Notes: generated by a model from the sequence alone, not told the origin. A stretch of 64,000 nucleotides of DNA from Pseudomonas hunanensis (GCF_013393325.1 NZ_QJRC01000073.1:1-64000); one strand, 5' to 3'. Counted from the stretch's first letter, positions 46,587-55,658 are shown. A program made the numbers and translations.

Positions 46587-48278
46587 ATGCCGGCCGAACA
46601 GGCGTTGACCGTGCTGGTCGCCGAGGACGGGGCCGCCGACCGCCTGTTGTTGGCGCAGATCGTGCGCCGTCAGGGCCACCAGGTCGTCACCGCGGAAAAC
46701 GGCGAGCAGGCGGTAGCGCTGTTCATCGAGCGGCGCCCGCAGTTGGTGCTGCTCGATGCGCTGATGCCGGTGATGGACGGCTTCGAGGCGGCGCGGCAAA
46801 TCAAGGCCCTGGCGGGCGAAGCGCTGGTGCCGATCATTTTCCTGACCTCGCTGAACGAGGAGGAAGGCCTGGTGCGCTGCCTGGAAGCGGGTGGCGATGA
46901 CTTCATGGCCAAACCCTACAGCGCGGTGATCCTCGCCGCCAAGATACGCGCCATGGACCGCCTGCGCCGGTTGCAGGCCACTGTGCTGGAGCAGCGCGAC
47001 CAGATTACCCGGCACCATCACCACCTGCTGAACGAGCAGCGGGTGGCCAAGGCAGTGTTCGACAAGGTGGCCCACTCCGGCTGCCTTGGCGCGCCCAACA
47101 TCCGCTACCTGCAATCGCCCTACGCGCTGTTCAATGGCGACCTGATGCTGGCAGCGTTTACCCCGGCCGGCGATATGCGCGTACTGCTCGGCGATTTCAC
47201 TGGGCATGGCTTGCCGGCGGCGGTCGGCGCCATGCCACTGGCCGAGGTGTTCTACGGCATGACCGCCAAGGGCTACGGTATGGCGCAGATCCTGCGCGAG
47301 ATGAACGCCAAGCTCAAACGTATCCTGCCAGTGGACATGTTCTGCTGCGCGCTACTGCTCAACCTCAGTATGCAGCGCGGTTCGGTGGAGGTTTGGAATG
47401 GCGGCATGCCTGATGGTTATCGCCTGTCGGTGGATGGCCAGGTGCTGTCGGTGCTGAATTCACGGCACCTGCCGCTGGGCATTCTCGCTGCCGAGCGCTT
47501 CGATGACAGCACTGAAGTGTTGCCGCTGGCGCCGGGCGAGCGCCTGTTGCTGCTGTCGGACGGCGTACTCGATACCGCCGACGACCAGGACCGCTTGTTT
47601 GGCGTGCAGCGCCTACGTCAGGTGCTGGCCGACAACCGCGACCCAGCGCAGTTGTTCGATGAACTGATGCAGGCCCTGGAGCGCTTTGGTGGGCGCCCAC
47701 GCGATGACATCAGCTTGTGCGATATTCGCATGTTCACCGCCGATGAGCGGGTGCCGGCGCCGATGATCTACTCTGATAGCGGCCGCTCCAGCCCGCTGGA
47801 CTGGTCGCTGGGCTTCGAGGTGCGTGGCGAGAGCCTGAAGCGCTTCAATCCGGTGCCGTATCTGGTGCAGTTGTTGCAGGAAATTCACGGCCTGCGCGCG
47901 CGCACCGGCAGCCTGCACAGTGTGCTCAGCGAGTTGTATTCCAATGCATTGGAGCATGGTGTGCTGGGCCTGGATTCTCAGCTCAAGCGCGATGTGCAGG
48001 GCTTTGCCGACTATTATCAGGAGCGCGCGCGGCGCCTGGGGTCGTTGACAGGCGGCTTTGTAAGCATCGATTTCAAGGTTGAACCCCATGGCGACGGTGG
48101 CCGTCTGAAGATTCAGGTGCGCGACAGCGGTGCCGGCTTCGACGTGCAGCGGGTACTTGCGCGGCCCTCGCGGGATCAGGGGCTTAGCGGCCGTGGTCTG
48201 AACCTGGTTCGGCGGTTGGCCAGTGACGCGCGCTGGAGTGATGGCGGGCGTTGCGCGCAAGTGGAGTTCGTATGGTGA
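46587..48278 (+). CDS. hsbR: Response regulator with PP2C phosphatase and kinase domains, HsbR
   Basis: This 563-residue protein has a receiver domain (about 5-125, Asp57 in VLLDALMPVMDG), a coiled-coil linker, and a PP2C/SpoIIE-type phosphatase (about 165-375; GDLMLAAFTPAGDMRVLLGDFTGHG). A C-terminal HATPase serine-kinase-like part follows, with LSELYSNALEHGVL and RDSGAGFDVQRV. It can add or remove the phosphate on HsbA. The ATG at 46587 is chosen; a TTG at 46575 overlapping the hsbA stop (TTGA) is possible, and neither has a strong ribosome site. Confidence 0.9.
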   Translation: MPAEQALTVLVAEDGAADRLLLAQIVRRQGHQVVTAENGEQAVALFIERRPQLVLLDALMPVMDGFEAARQIKALAGEALVPIIFLTSLNEEEGLVRCLEAGGDDFMAKPYSAVILAAKIRAMDRLRRLQATVLEQRDQITRHHHHLLNEQRVAKAVFDKVAHSGCLGAPNIRYLQSPYALFNGDLMLAAFTPAGDMRVLLGDFTGHGLPAAVGAMPLAEVFYGMTAKGYGMAQILREMNAKLKRILPVDMFCCALLLNLSMQRGSVEVWNGGMPDGYRLSVDGQVLSVLNSRHLPLGILAAERFDDSTEVLPLAPGERLLLLSDGVLDTADDQDRLFGVQRLRQVLADNRDPAQLFDELMQALERFGGRPRDDISLCDIRMFTADERVPAPMIYSDSGRSSPLDWSLGFEVRGESLKRFNPVPYLVQLLQEIHGLRARTGSLHSVLSELYSNALEHGVLGLDSQLKRDVQGFADYYQERARRLGSLTGGFVSIDFKVEPHGDGGRLKIQVRDSGAGFDVQRVLARPSRDQGLSGRGLNLVRRLASDARWSDGGRCAQVEFVW

Positions 48279-48326
48279 GCCACCAGCTGGCTCGGGCATA
48301 ATCTGGCTTGATCAAGGAGTGAACAA

Positions 48327-48674
48327 GTGTCTGACCTGCATATTGACCACAAGGTACTCAGCGACCTGCGTGAAGTCATGGAAGAGGGTTACCTGCAGTT
48401 GGTACAAACCTTTCTCGACGACTCCGAACGGCGCCTGGGCCAGCTGCACGCGGCCCAAAGTGCCGAAGAACTGGGTGCAGCCGCTCACAGCTTCAAGGGC
48501 AGCAGCAGCAACATGGGGGCGGTGGCCCTGGCCAACCTGTGCCAACAGCTGGAAGAGCGCGCACGGCGGCCCCCGCTGTACGGTATTGAAGACTTGATCA
48601 GCCGCATCGACCTGGAATTCGTCGAGGTGCAGCGCTTCTACCGTGGTGAGCAAGAACGTATTTCCGCAGGCTGA
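48327..48674 (+). CDS. hptB: Histidine phosphotransfer protein HptB
   Basis: This 115-residue Hpt protein has the phospho-acceptor His54 in AAAHSFKGSSSNMGA. In P. aeruginosa HptB receives phosphate from several hybrid kinases including RetS and SagS and passes it to HsbR. Translation starts at GTG 48327, seven bases after AAGGAG, with a 48-base gap to hsbR. It ends the hsb unit and is followed by fliK. Confidence 0.93.
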   Translation: MSDLHIDHKVLSDLREVMEEGYLQLVQTFLDDSERRLGQLHAAQSAEELGAAAHSFKGSSSNMGAVALANLCQQLEERARRPPLYGIEDLISRIDLEFVEVQRFYRGEQERISAG

Positions 48675-48683
48675 TTCGCGAGT

Positions 48684-48698
48684 TGGCGCGAGTCTTGC
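48684..48698 (+). promoter_or_regulatory. Candidate sigma54 promoter of fliK
   Basis: TGGCGC-GAGTC-TTGC keeps GG and GC at the right spacing, 49 bases before the fliK ATG. If used, fliK is independent of the hsb genes before it. Confidence 0.65.
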
Positions 48699-48746
48699 CT
48701 GTCTCTGTCCGGATGATTTTTTTGTTTCTGGCGCGGAGACCGCTCG

Positions 48747-50012
48747 ATGCCTGTCGCACCCAACCCTTTGTTGCAAGCCAATGCCGTTACCAATACCTCG
48801 CGTTCGGCCGCCATGCAGGCGGACAAGCCGCTGCAGGCGTTTGGCGGCAAGGGCGACGGCTTTGGCCAGGTGATGGCCAGGCAGGGCCGCGACAAGGTTG
48901 CCGGGCAAGATGACAAGGCCGCCCAGGCCAAGCCCAAGGACAAACCCGAGGCGGCAGCGAGCGGCAAGAAAGATCCCGCTGACAAAACCGCCGTTGCCGA
49001 TGACGGCAACAAATTGCCTGCAGACGATGCCGCCCAGGCCGATACCGGGCTGCGTGATGCCAGCCTGGTGGCCGGCCAAGTCACCGATGCCCAGCCCGGC
49101 GCGCAACTGATCCAGGCCCAGGCCGAGGCGGTAGCGCCGGTGCTGCAGGCCGCCACCGCGCAAGCCCAGGTTGCCGCGACGTTGCCTGAAGAGCCTTCTG
49201 CCGAAGAGGCCTTCGACCCGGATGCCGACCCTCTGGCCAACTTGCCGACCCTGCGCCTGGCCCTGGAGCACAGTGCCCAGGCTAAGGGGGCTACCTCTGC
49301 ACATGCCTTGGACCCCACTCAGGCCCAGGGTGAAGAGGGGCGGGCAGCCGTCAATACCTTGGCGAATCTGGTCGAGAATGCCGAAGGTGATAGCACCGAG
49401 TCCGGTGACAAGGCCTTCGGTGCCTTGGTCGAAGAGGGTCTGAAGGACACCAAGAGCGCCAGCAGCGACACCCGTGTCGATGATTTCGCCAACCGCCTGG
49501 CCAGCCTGACCCAGGCCGTCACGGCCAAGACCGCCAACGCCGTGCCGGCCAATGCCAGCCCGCTGCATCAACCGTTGCCGATGAATCAGAATGCCTGGGC
49601 CGAAGGCCTGGTCAACCGGGTCATGTACCTGTCCAGCCAGAACCTCAAGTCGGCGGATATCCAGCTGGAGCCTGCAGAGTTGGGCCGCCTGGACATTCGC
49701 GTCAATGTTGCGGCGGACCAGGCCACCCAGGTGACCTTCATCAGCGGCCACGCCGGCGTGCGTGATGCCCTCGACAGCCAGGTGCACCGCCTGCGCGAAC
49801 TGTTCGCCCAGCAGGGCCTGGCGCAACCGGATGTGAACGTGGCCGACCAGTCGCGCGGACAGCAACAGCAACAGGGGCAGGCACAGGGCAGCAATCTGTC
49901 CGGGGTGGCGGCGCGCCGGGGCGAACAGGGTGGGGTTGAGGTTGCCGACAGTGCGCGGCCTGTGGAACAGCAGGTGGTTGTCGGCGACAGCGCGGTCGAT
50001 TACTACGCCTGA
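48747..50012 (+). CDS. fliK: Flagellar hook-length control protein FliK
   Basis: FliK measures the hook and switches export from hook to filament proteins by acting on FlhB. The 421-residue protein is Ala/Asp/Lys/Gln-rich and disordered over most of its length. It has a folded C-terminal FliK domain (about 275-365) with LNLKSADIQLEPAELGRLDIRVNV-like sequence and a Gln-rich tail. Low conservation of the N-terminal part is normal. The start ATG at 48747 is downstream of the sigma54 site. Confidence 0.93.
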   Translation: MPVAPNPLLQANAVTNTSRSAAMQADKPLQAFGGKGDGFGQVMARQGRDKVAGQDDKAAQAKPKDKPEAAASGKKDPADKTAVADDGNKLPADDAAQADTGLRDASLVAGQVTDAQPGAQLIQAQAEAVAPVLQAATAQAQVAATLPEEPSAEEAFDPDADPLANLPTLRLALEHSAQAKGATSAHALDPTQAQGEEGRAAVNTLANLVENAEGDSTESGDKAFGALVEEGLKDTKSASSDTRVDDFANRLASLTQAVTAKTANAVPANASPLHQPLPMNQNAWAEGLVNRVMYLSSQNLKSADIQLEPAELGRLDIRVNVAADQATQVTFISGHAGVRDALDSQVHRLRELFAQQGLAQPDVNVADQSRGQQQQQGQAQGSNLSGVAARRGEQGGVEVADSARPVEQQVVVGDSAVDYYA

Positions 50013-50030
50013 CCGCCGTTAACCTGGCCT

Positions 50031-50052
50031 CTTCGCGGGCTCGCCCGCGAAG
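50031..50052. repeat. Short REP-like palindrome after fliK
   Basis: CTTCGCGGGC-TC-GCCCGCGAAG is a perfect palindrome of P. putida REP type, 19 bases after the stop codon. No U-run follows. Confidence 0.55.
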
Positions 50053-50097
50053 AACGCGGTGCTGCAGATCCTGGTGAAACCGAGCCTCTGCAAAATC

Positions 50098-50112
50098 TGG
50101 CATAACACTTGC
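50098..50112 (+). promoter_or_regulatory. Sigma54 promoter of the fliL operon
   Basis: TGGCAT-AACAC-TTGC is a strong -24/-12 match, 52 bases before fliL. It should drive fliLMNOPQR-flhB. Confidence 0.88.
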
Positions 50113-50163
50113 TCAAGCCAAGCCATCCTCCCTTGAACCCCCGATGGACGACGGATTATTGGC

Positions 50164-50661
50164 ATGGCGAAGAGCGAAGCAGTCAAAGACCCCGCCACTA
50201 AAGGCAAACTCAAGCTGATCCTGCTGGCCGTCGTGGGCCTGTTGCTGGCGATCGGCCTTTCGGTGGGCGCTACCTGGTTCATCATGCACAAGAGCGAGCC
50301 GGCCCCGGCCGCCGACGCTGCAGCCAGCAACGTCAAGCCTGCGGCCATCTACGAAGCGCTGACCCCGGCCTTCGTGGTCAACTTCAACCAGAACGGCCGC
50401 CAGCGCTACATGCAGCTGAGCATCACCATGCAGGCGCGTAATCAGGCCGACCTGGATGCGCTCAAGGTGCATATGCCGGTGATCCGCAACAACCTGGTGA
50501 TGATGTTCTCCGGGCAAGGCTTCGACACCCTTGCCAGCAGCCCGGTAGGGCAGGAGATGCTGCGCCAGAAGGCCACTGCGGTGGTCCAGGAAGTGGCGCA
50601 GAAAGAAGTCGGCAAGCCGGTCATCGACCAGTTGCTGTTCACCAATTTCGTATTGCAGTAG
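50164..50661 (+). CDS. fliL: Flagellar basal body-associated protein FliL
   Basis: FliL is an inner-membrane protein that forms rings around the stator and supports torque. The 165-residue protein has a single membrane segment (about 17-40) after a basic N-terminus. Its periplasmic stomatin-like domain shows YEALTPAFVVNFNQNGRQRYMQLSITMQ and ends VIDQLLFTNFVLQ. It opens the export-gate operon. Confidence 0.96.
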   Translation: MAKSEAVKDPATKGKLKLILLAVVGLLLAIGLSVGATWFIMHKSEPAPAADAAASNVKPAAIYEALTPAFVVNFNQNGRQRYMQLSITMQARNQADLDALKVHMPVIRNNLVMMFSGQGFDTLASSPVGQEMLRQKATAVVQEVAQKEVGKPVIDQLLFTNFVLQ

Positions 50662-50670
50662 GAGTCCGCA

Positions 50671-51639
50671 ATGGCCGTACAGGACCTGCTGTCCCAGGAT
50701 GAAATCGATGCCCTGTTGCACGGCGTCGACGACGGGCTGGTGCAGACCGAGAGTGCATCCGAGCCTGGCAGCATCAAAAGCTACGACCTGACCAGCCAGG
50801 ACCGTATCGTGCGGGGTCGCATGCCGACCCTGGAAATGATCAACGAGCGCTTCGCCCGTTACACCCGCATCAGCATGTTCAACCTGCTGCGCCGCTCCGC
50901 CGACGTGGCCGTAGGGGGTGTGCAGGTGATGAAGTTCGGCGAATACGTGCACTCGCTGTATGTGCCGACCAGCCTCAACCTGGTCAAGATCAAGCCGTTG
51001 CGCGGCACCTCGTTGTTCATCCTCGACGCCAAGCTGGTGTTCAAGCTGGTGGACAACTTCTTCGGCGGTGATGGCCGCCACGCCAAGATCGAAGGCCGTG
51101 AGTTCACGCCAACCGAACTGCGCGTGGTGCGCATGGTGCTGGACCAGTGCTTCGTCGACCTCAAGGAAGCCTGGCAGGCGATCATGCCGGTCACCTTCGA
51201 GTACATGAACTCCGAGGTCAACCCGGCCATGGCCAACATCGTCGGCCCCAGCGAGGCGGTGGTGGTGTCCACCTTCCACATCGAGCTGGACGGTGGCGGC
51301 GGCGACCTGCATGTGACCATGCCGTACTCGATGATCGAGCCGGTGCGAGAAATGCTCGATGCCGGTTTCCAGTCCGACCTGGACGACCAGGACGAACGCT
51401 GGGTCAAGGCCCTGCGCGAGGACGTGCTGGACGTTGCCGTGCCAATGACCGCCACGGTCGCCCGGCGCCAGTTGAAGCTGCGCGACATCCTGCACATGCA
51501 GCCGGGTGACGTGATCCCGGTGGAGCTGCCCGAGCACTTGGTGCTGCGCGCCAACGGCGTGCCGGCGTTCAAGGCGCGCCTGGGTTCGCACAAGGGCAAC
51601 CTGGCCCTGCAGATTATCGACCCGATCGAACGCCGCTGA
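50671..51639 (+). CDS. fliM: Flagellar motor switch protein FliM
   Basis: FliM is the main C-ring wall protein and binds phosphorylated CheY. In its 322 residues are the N-terminal CheY-binding peptide LSQDEIDALLHG (about 7-18), the FliM middle domain (GGxG motif in FFGGDGRHAKIEGREFTPTE), and the C-terminal SpoA domain. It starts nine bases after fliL. The N-terminal peptide resembles motifs found in the CheA linker in this window. Confidence 0.98.
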   Translation: MAVQDLLSQDEIDALLHGVDDGLVQTESASEPGSIKSYDLTSQDRIVRGRMPTLEMINERFARYTRISMFNLLRRSADVAVGGVQVMKFGEYVHSLYVPTSLNLVKIKPLRGTSLFILDAKLVFKLVDNFFGGDGRHAKIEGREFTPTELRVVRMVLDQCFVDLKEAWQAIMPVTFEYMNSEVNPAMANIVGPSEAVVVSTFHIELDGGGGDLHVTMPYSMIEPVREMLDAGFQSDLDDQDERWVKALREDVLDVAVPMTATVARRQLKLRDILHMQPGDVIPVELPEHLVLRANGVPAFKARLGSHKGNLALQIIDPIERR

Positions 51640-51686
51640 CGGCGTGCCGGTCGCTCACAACGAATTGAATGCCTGTCGAGGAAACC

Positions 51687-52151
51687 ATGGCTAACGAAAA
51701 CGAGATCACCTCCGCAGAGGACCAGGCACTGGCCGATGAATGGGCTGCTGCCCTTGAAGAAACCGGCTCGGCCGGGCAGGCCGACATCGATGCGCTGCTG
51801 GGCGGTGATGCTGGCAGCAGCGGTTCTGGTCGCCTGCCGATGGAAGAGTTCGCCAGTTCGCCGAAGCCGAACGAAAACGTCAGCCTCGAAGGCCCTAACC
51901 TGGACGTGATCCTGGACATCCCAGTGAACATCTCCATGGAAGTGGGTAGCACCGAGATCAACATCCGCAACCTGCTGCAGCTGAACCAGGGCTCGGTGAT
52001 CGAGCTCGACCGCCTGGCCGGCGAGCCCCTCGACGTGCTGGTCAACGGCACACTGATTGCCCATGGCGAAGTGGTCGTGGTCAACGAAAAGTTCGGCATT
52101 CGCCTGACTGACGTGATCAGCCCCAGCGAACGTATCAAGAAGCTGCGCTGA
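51687..52151 (+). CDS. fliN: Flagellar motor switch protein FliN
   Basis: FliN completes the C ring and docks the export ATPase complex. The 154-residue protein has a long acidic N-terminal extension and the SpoA domain (about 75-150; ILDIPVNISMEVGSTEINIRNLLQLNQGSVIELDRLAGEPLDVLVNG). The extension carries QADIDALLGGD (31-41), similar to the CheY-binding peptide of FliM. The ATG at 51687 is preferred over 51669 because GAGGA lies at the right distance before it. Confidence 0.96.
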   Translation: MANENEITSAEDQALADEWAAALEETGSAGQADIDALLGGDAGSSGSGRLPMEEFASSPKPNENVSLEGPNLDVILDIPVNISMEVGSTEINIRNLLQLNQGSVIELDRLAGEPLDVLVNGTLIAHGEVVVVNEKFGIRLTDVISPSERIKKLR

Positions 52152-52163
52152 GTGAAGGGCACG

Positions 52164-52598
52164 ATGCGCGCCCTCGCGGCACTAGCGGCGCTGCTTGGCA
52201 GCCACGCCTGCCTGGCTGCGGCTACGCCAGCGGCGACCCCGGTAGCGGCACCTGGCAGCCTCGGCGGGCAGCTGGCGCAGATGGTCTTCGGCCTGCTGTT
52301 GGTCGTTGGCCTGATCTTCTTTCTGGCCTGGCTGCTGCGGCGCCTGCAGAGCACGGCGGTGAAGGGCGGGCAGGTGATCGAGATTGTCGGCAGCCGTGCC
52401 ATCGGCCCGCGTGACCGCCTGCTGTTGGTGCAGGTGGGCAAGGAGCAGATCCTGATCGGCCATACCCCCGGCAGCATCGAGGCGCTGCATGTGCTGGCCG
52501 AACCCGTGGAAGTACCGGCAAGCGCCCGTCAGGCGGCGCCGGAGTTTGCCCAGCGGCTGATGGAGCTGATGGGCAAGGACCCTAAGGACAACAAGTGA
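52164..52598 (+). CDS. fliO: Flagellar export protein FliO
   Basis: FliO helps assemble the FliP ring of the export gate. The protein of 144 residues has an N-terminal signal-like segment, a membrane helix (about 36-60, [25 protein letters not shown]) and a cytoplasmic domain with [27 protein letters not shown] 52164 has AAGGG before it; GTG 52152, directly after the fliN stop, would add four residues. It overlaps fliP. Confidence 0.92.
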   Translation: MRALAALAALLGSHACLAAATPAATPVAAPGSLGGQLAQMVFGLLLVVGLIFFLAWLLRRLQSTAVKGGQVIEIVGSRAIGPRDRLLLVQVGKEQILIGHTPGSIEALHVLAEPVEVPASARQAAPEFAQRLMELMGKDPKDNK

Positions 52599-53353
52599 TG
52601 AGCGGCGCGCTGCGTACGTTATTGACTCTGGCGCTGCTGCTGGCCGCGCCACTGGCCCTGGCTGCCGACCCGCTGTCGATCCCGGCCATTACGCTGTCCA
52701 ATACCGCGGACGGGCAGCAGGAGTATTCGGTCAGCCTGCAAATCCTGCTGATCATGACTGCGCTGAGCTTCATCCCGGCGTTCGTCATCCTGATGACCAG
52801 CTTCACCCGCATCATCATCGTGTTCTCGATCCTGCGCCAGGCCCTGGGCCTGCAGCAGACGCCATCGAACCAGTTGCTCACCGGCATGGCGCTGTTCCTG
52901 ACCATGTTCATCATGGCCCCGGTGTTCGACCGGGTGAACCAGGACGCCCTGCAGCCTTACCTGAAGGAGCAGATGACGGCCCAGCAGGCCATCGACAAGG
53001 CCCAGGGGCCGCTCAAGGACTTCATGCTGGCGCAAACCCGGCAAAGCGACCTCGACCTGTTCATGCGCCTGTCCAAGCGTACCGACATCGCCGGCCCCGA
53101 CCAGGTGCCGCTGACCATCCTGGTGCCAGCGTTCGTCACCTCCGAGTTGAAGACGGCGTTCCAGATCGGTTTCATGATTTTCATCCCGTTCCTGATCATC
53201 GACATGGTGGTGGCCAGTGTGCTGATGGCCATGGGTATGATGATGCTGTCGCCGCTGATCATCTCGCTGCCGTTCAAGATCATGCTGTTCGTGCTGGTGG
53301 ATGGCTGGGCGCTGATCATGGGCACCCTGGCCAGCAGTTTCGGCGGCGTCTGA
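52598..53353 (+). CDS. fliP: Flagellar export gate protein FliP
   Basis: FliP forms the core pore of the type III export gate with FliQ and FliR. The 251-residue precursor has a cleavable signal peptide ending about residue 22. Conserved stretches are [38 protein letters not shown] and [30 protein letters not shown], with several hydrophobic segments. The ATG shares a base with the fliO stop codon (TGATG). Confidence 0.97.
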   Translation: MSGALRTLLTLALLLAAPLALAADPLSIPAITLSNTADGQQEYSVSLQILLIMTALSFIPAFVILMTSFTRIIIVFSILRQALGLQQTPSNQLLTGMALFLTMFIMAPVFDRVNQDALQPYLKEQMTAQQAIDKAQGPLKDFMLAQTRQSDLDLFMRLSKRTDIAGPDQVPLTILVPAFVTSELKTAFQIGFMIFIPFLIIDMVVASVLMAMGMMMLSPLIISLPFKIMLFVLVDGWALIMGTLASSFGGV

Positions 53354-53374
53354 CGCCGTCAAGGAGAGCCGCCG

Positions 53375-53644
53375 ATGACACCTGAAGTAGCTGTCGACCT
53401 GTTCCGTGACGCCCTGTGGCTGACCACCTTGATGGTTGCTGTGCTGGTTGTGCCTAGCCTGTTGGTGGGCCTGGTGGTGGCGATGTTCCAGGCTGCCACG
53501 CAGATCAACGAACAGACCCTGAGCTTTTTGCCGCGCCTGTTGGTGATGCTGATCACGTTGATCGTCGCCGGGCCGTGGCTGGTGCAGAAGTTCATGGAGT
53601 ACATCACCACCCTTTACACCAACATCCCGCAGCTCATTGGTTGA
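53375..53644 (+). CDS. fliQ: Flagellar export gate protein FliQ
   Basis: This 89-residue protein has two hydrophobic helices (about 15-40 and 50-75) and the family sequence FQAATQINEQTLSFLPRLL. It packs around the FliP-FliR pore. AAGGAG before the ATG fixes the start 21 bases after fliP. Confidence 0.97.
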   Translation: MTPEVAVDLFRDALWLTTLMVAVLVVPSLLVGLVVAMFQAATQINEQTLSFLPRLLVMLITLIVAGPWLVQKFMEYITTLYTNIPQLIG

Positions 53645-53651
53645 TGCGGCG

Positions 53652-54428
53652 ATGCTGGAACTGACCGATACGCAGATCGGCACCTGGGTCGCCACCTTCA
53701 TCCTGCCGTTGTTCAGGGTGACCGCGGTGCTGATGACCATGCCGATCTTCGGTACTCGCATGTTACCTGCGCGGGTACGCCTGTACGTGGCGGTGGCGAT
53801 TACCGTGGTGATCGTGCCGGCGCTGCCGCCGCTGCCTGAGTTCGACCCGCTGAGCCTGCGCGGTTTGTTGCTGTGCGCCGAGCAGATCATCGTCGGCGCG
53901 CTGTTCGGCCTAGCCTTGCAGCTGCTGTTTCAGGCCTTCGTGATTGCCGGGCAGATCGTCGCGGTGCAGATGGGTATGGCCTTCGCCTCGATGGTCGACC
54001 CTGCCAACGGCGTCAACGTCACGGTGATCAGCCAGTTCATGACCATGCTGGTGAGCGTGCTGTTCCTGTTGATGAACGGCCACCTGGTGGTTTTCGAGGT
54101 ACTGACCGAGAGCTTTACCACGTTGCCGGTGGGCAGTGCACTGGTGGTCAACCACTTCTGGGAACTGGCCGGGCGCATGGGTTGGGTGTTTGCCGCCGGC
54201 CTGCTGCTGATTCTGCCGGTGATCGCCGCGTTGCTGGTGGTGAACATCGCCTTTGGCGTGATGACCCGTGCCGCGCCGCAGTTGAATATCTTCTCCATCG
54301 GTTTCCCGCTTACCCTGGTGCTGGGTATGTTCATCTTCTGGGTAGGCCTGGCCGATGTGCTGTCCCACTATCAGGCATTGGCCAGCGAGACGCTGCAATG
54401 GCTGCGTGAACTGGCGAGGGCGCGCTGA
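53652..54428 (+). CDS. fliR: Flagellar export gate protein FliR
   Basis: FliR is the third subunit of the export pore. The 258-residue protein has about six membrane segments and the family pattern ADEQIIVG-like sequence in LLLCAEQIIVGALFGLALQLLF and MVDPANGVNVTVISQF. The ATG at 53652 (MLELTDTQIG) is chosen over a TTG at 53637 inside fliQ, since it matches the P. aeruginosa start. flhB begins two bases after its stop. Confidence 0.96.
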   Translation: MLELTDTQIGTWVATFILPLFRVTAVLMTMPIFGTRMLPARVRLYVAVAITVVIVPALPPLPEFDPLSLRGLLLCAEQIIVGALFGLALQLLFQAFVIAGQIVAVQMGMAFASMVDPANGVNVTVISQFMTMLVSVLFLLMNGHLVVFEVLTESFTTLPVGSALVVNHFWELAGRMGWVFAAGLLLILPVIAALLVVNIAFGVMTRAAPQLNIFSIGFPLTLVLGMFIFWVGLADVLSHYQALASETLQWLRELARAR

Positions 54429-54430
54429 GC

Positions 54431-55573
54431 ATGGCGGAAAGCGAGAGCGGTCAGGACAAGACAGAAGACCCCACCGAGAAGCGCAAGCGCGATGCTCGCG
54501 AGAAAGGCGAAATCGCCCGCTCCAAGGAGCTGAACACGGTGGCGGTGACCCTGGCGGGCGCCGGCGGCCTGTTGGCGTTTGGCGGCCACCTGGCCGAGAC
54601 GTTGCTGAGCATGATGCGCATGAATTTTAGCCTGACTCGCGAGGTCATCGTCGACGAACGGGCCATGGGCGCGTTCCTGCTGGCCTCGGGAAAAATGGCG
54701 ATATGGGCGGTGCAGCCGGTTTTGATCCTGCTGTTCGTTATTTCTTTCGTAGCGCCCATTGCCCTCAGTGGTTTTCTGTTTTCCGGCAGCCTGCTGCAGC
54801 CAAAATTCAGCCGCATGAACCCGCTGTCCGGGATCAAGCGCATGTTTTCGATGAACAGCTTGACCGAGCTGCTCAAGGCGCTGGCCAAGTTTTTCGTGAT
54901 CTTGATCGTGGCGGTGGTGGTGCTGTCCAACGACCGCCAGGCCTTGCTGTCGATTGCCAATGAACCGCTGGAGCAGGCCATCATCCACAGCCTGCAGGTG
55001 GTGGGCTGGAGCGCCTTGTGGATGTCGGCCGGGCTGCTGCTGATCGCTGCGGCGGACGTGCCGTTCCAGCTGTACCAGACGCACAAGAAAATGAAAATGA
55101 CCAAGCAGGAAGTGCGCGACGAGTACAAGGACAGCGAGGGCAAGCCCGAGGTCAAGCAGCGCATTCGTCAGTTGCAGCGCGAGGTGTCGCAGCGGCGCAT
55201 GATGGCGGCGGTGCCGCAGGCCGATGTGATCATCACCAACCCGACGCACTATGCGGTAGCGTTGCAGTACGACCCGGAGAAGGGCGGAGCGGCGCCGCTG
55301 CTGCTGGCCAAGGGTAGCGACTTCATGGCTTTGAAGATTCGTGAAATCGGCGTGGAGCACAAGATCCAGATCCTCGAGTCACCAGCGCTGGCGCGGGCGA
55401 TTTACTACTCCACGGAGGTTGAACAGGAAATCCCTGCCGGCCTGTACCTGGCCGTGGCTCAAGTGCTGGCCTATGTGTTCCAGATCCGTCAGTACCGCTC
55501 CGGCAAGGGCAAGCGCCCTGAGCCGTTGAAAGACGACCTGCCGATCCCGCCGGACCTGCGCCGCGACAGCTGA
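54431..55573 (+). CDS. flhB: Flagellar export switch protein FlhB
   Basis: FlhB changes export specificity from hook to filament when FliK signals. The 380-residue protein has an N-terminal EDPTEKRKRDAREKGEIARSKE helix, four membrane segments (about 30-210) and a cytoplasmic domain. The autocleavage site NPTH is intact at 270-273, so self-cleavage after Asn270 is expected. It closes the operon that begins with fliL. Confidence 0.97.
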   Translation: MAESESGQDKTEDPTEKRKRDAREKGEIARSKELNTVAVTLAGAGGLLAFGGHLAETLLSMMRMNFSLTREVIVDERAMGAFLLASGKMAIWAVQPVLILLFVISFVAPIALSGFLFSGSLLQPKFSRMNPLSGIKRMFSMNSLTELLKALAKFFVILIVAVVVLSNDRQALLSIANEPLEQAIIHSLQVVGWSALWMSAGLLLIAAADVPFQLYQTHKKMKMTKQEVRDEYKDSEGKPEVKQRIRQLQREVSQRRMMAAVPQADVIITNPTHYAVALQYDPEKGGAAPLLLAKGSDFMALKIREIGVEHKIQILESPALARAIYYSTEVEQEIPAGLYLAVAQVLAYVFQIRQYRSGKGKRPEPLKDDLPIPPDLRRDS

Positions 55574-55643
55574 TGCGCCACGCGGGCGGCGCTCGATCCC
55601 ACAGGCGTAAAAAATCTTGAGGCGACCACTCACCGAGCAAAGT

Positions 55644-55658
55644 TGGAAGGCTTCTTGC
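55644..55658 (+). promoter_or_regulatory. Sigma54 promoter of flhA
   Basis: TGGAAG-GCTTC-TTGC keeps the invariant GG and GC, 57 bases before the flhA start. It likely drives flhA-flhF-fleN-fliA. Confidence 0.7.
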
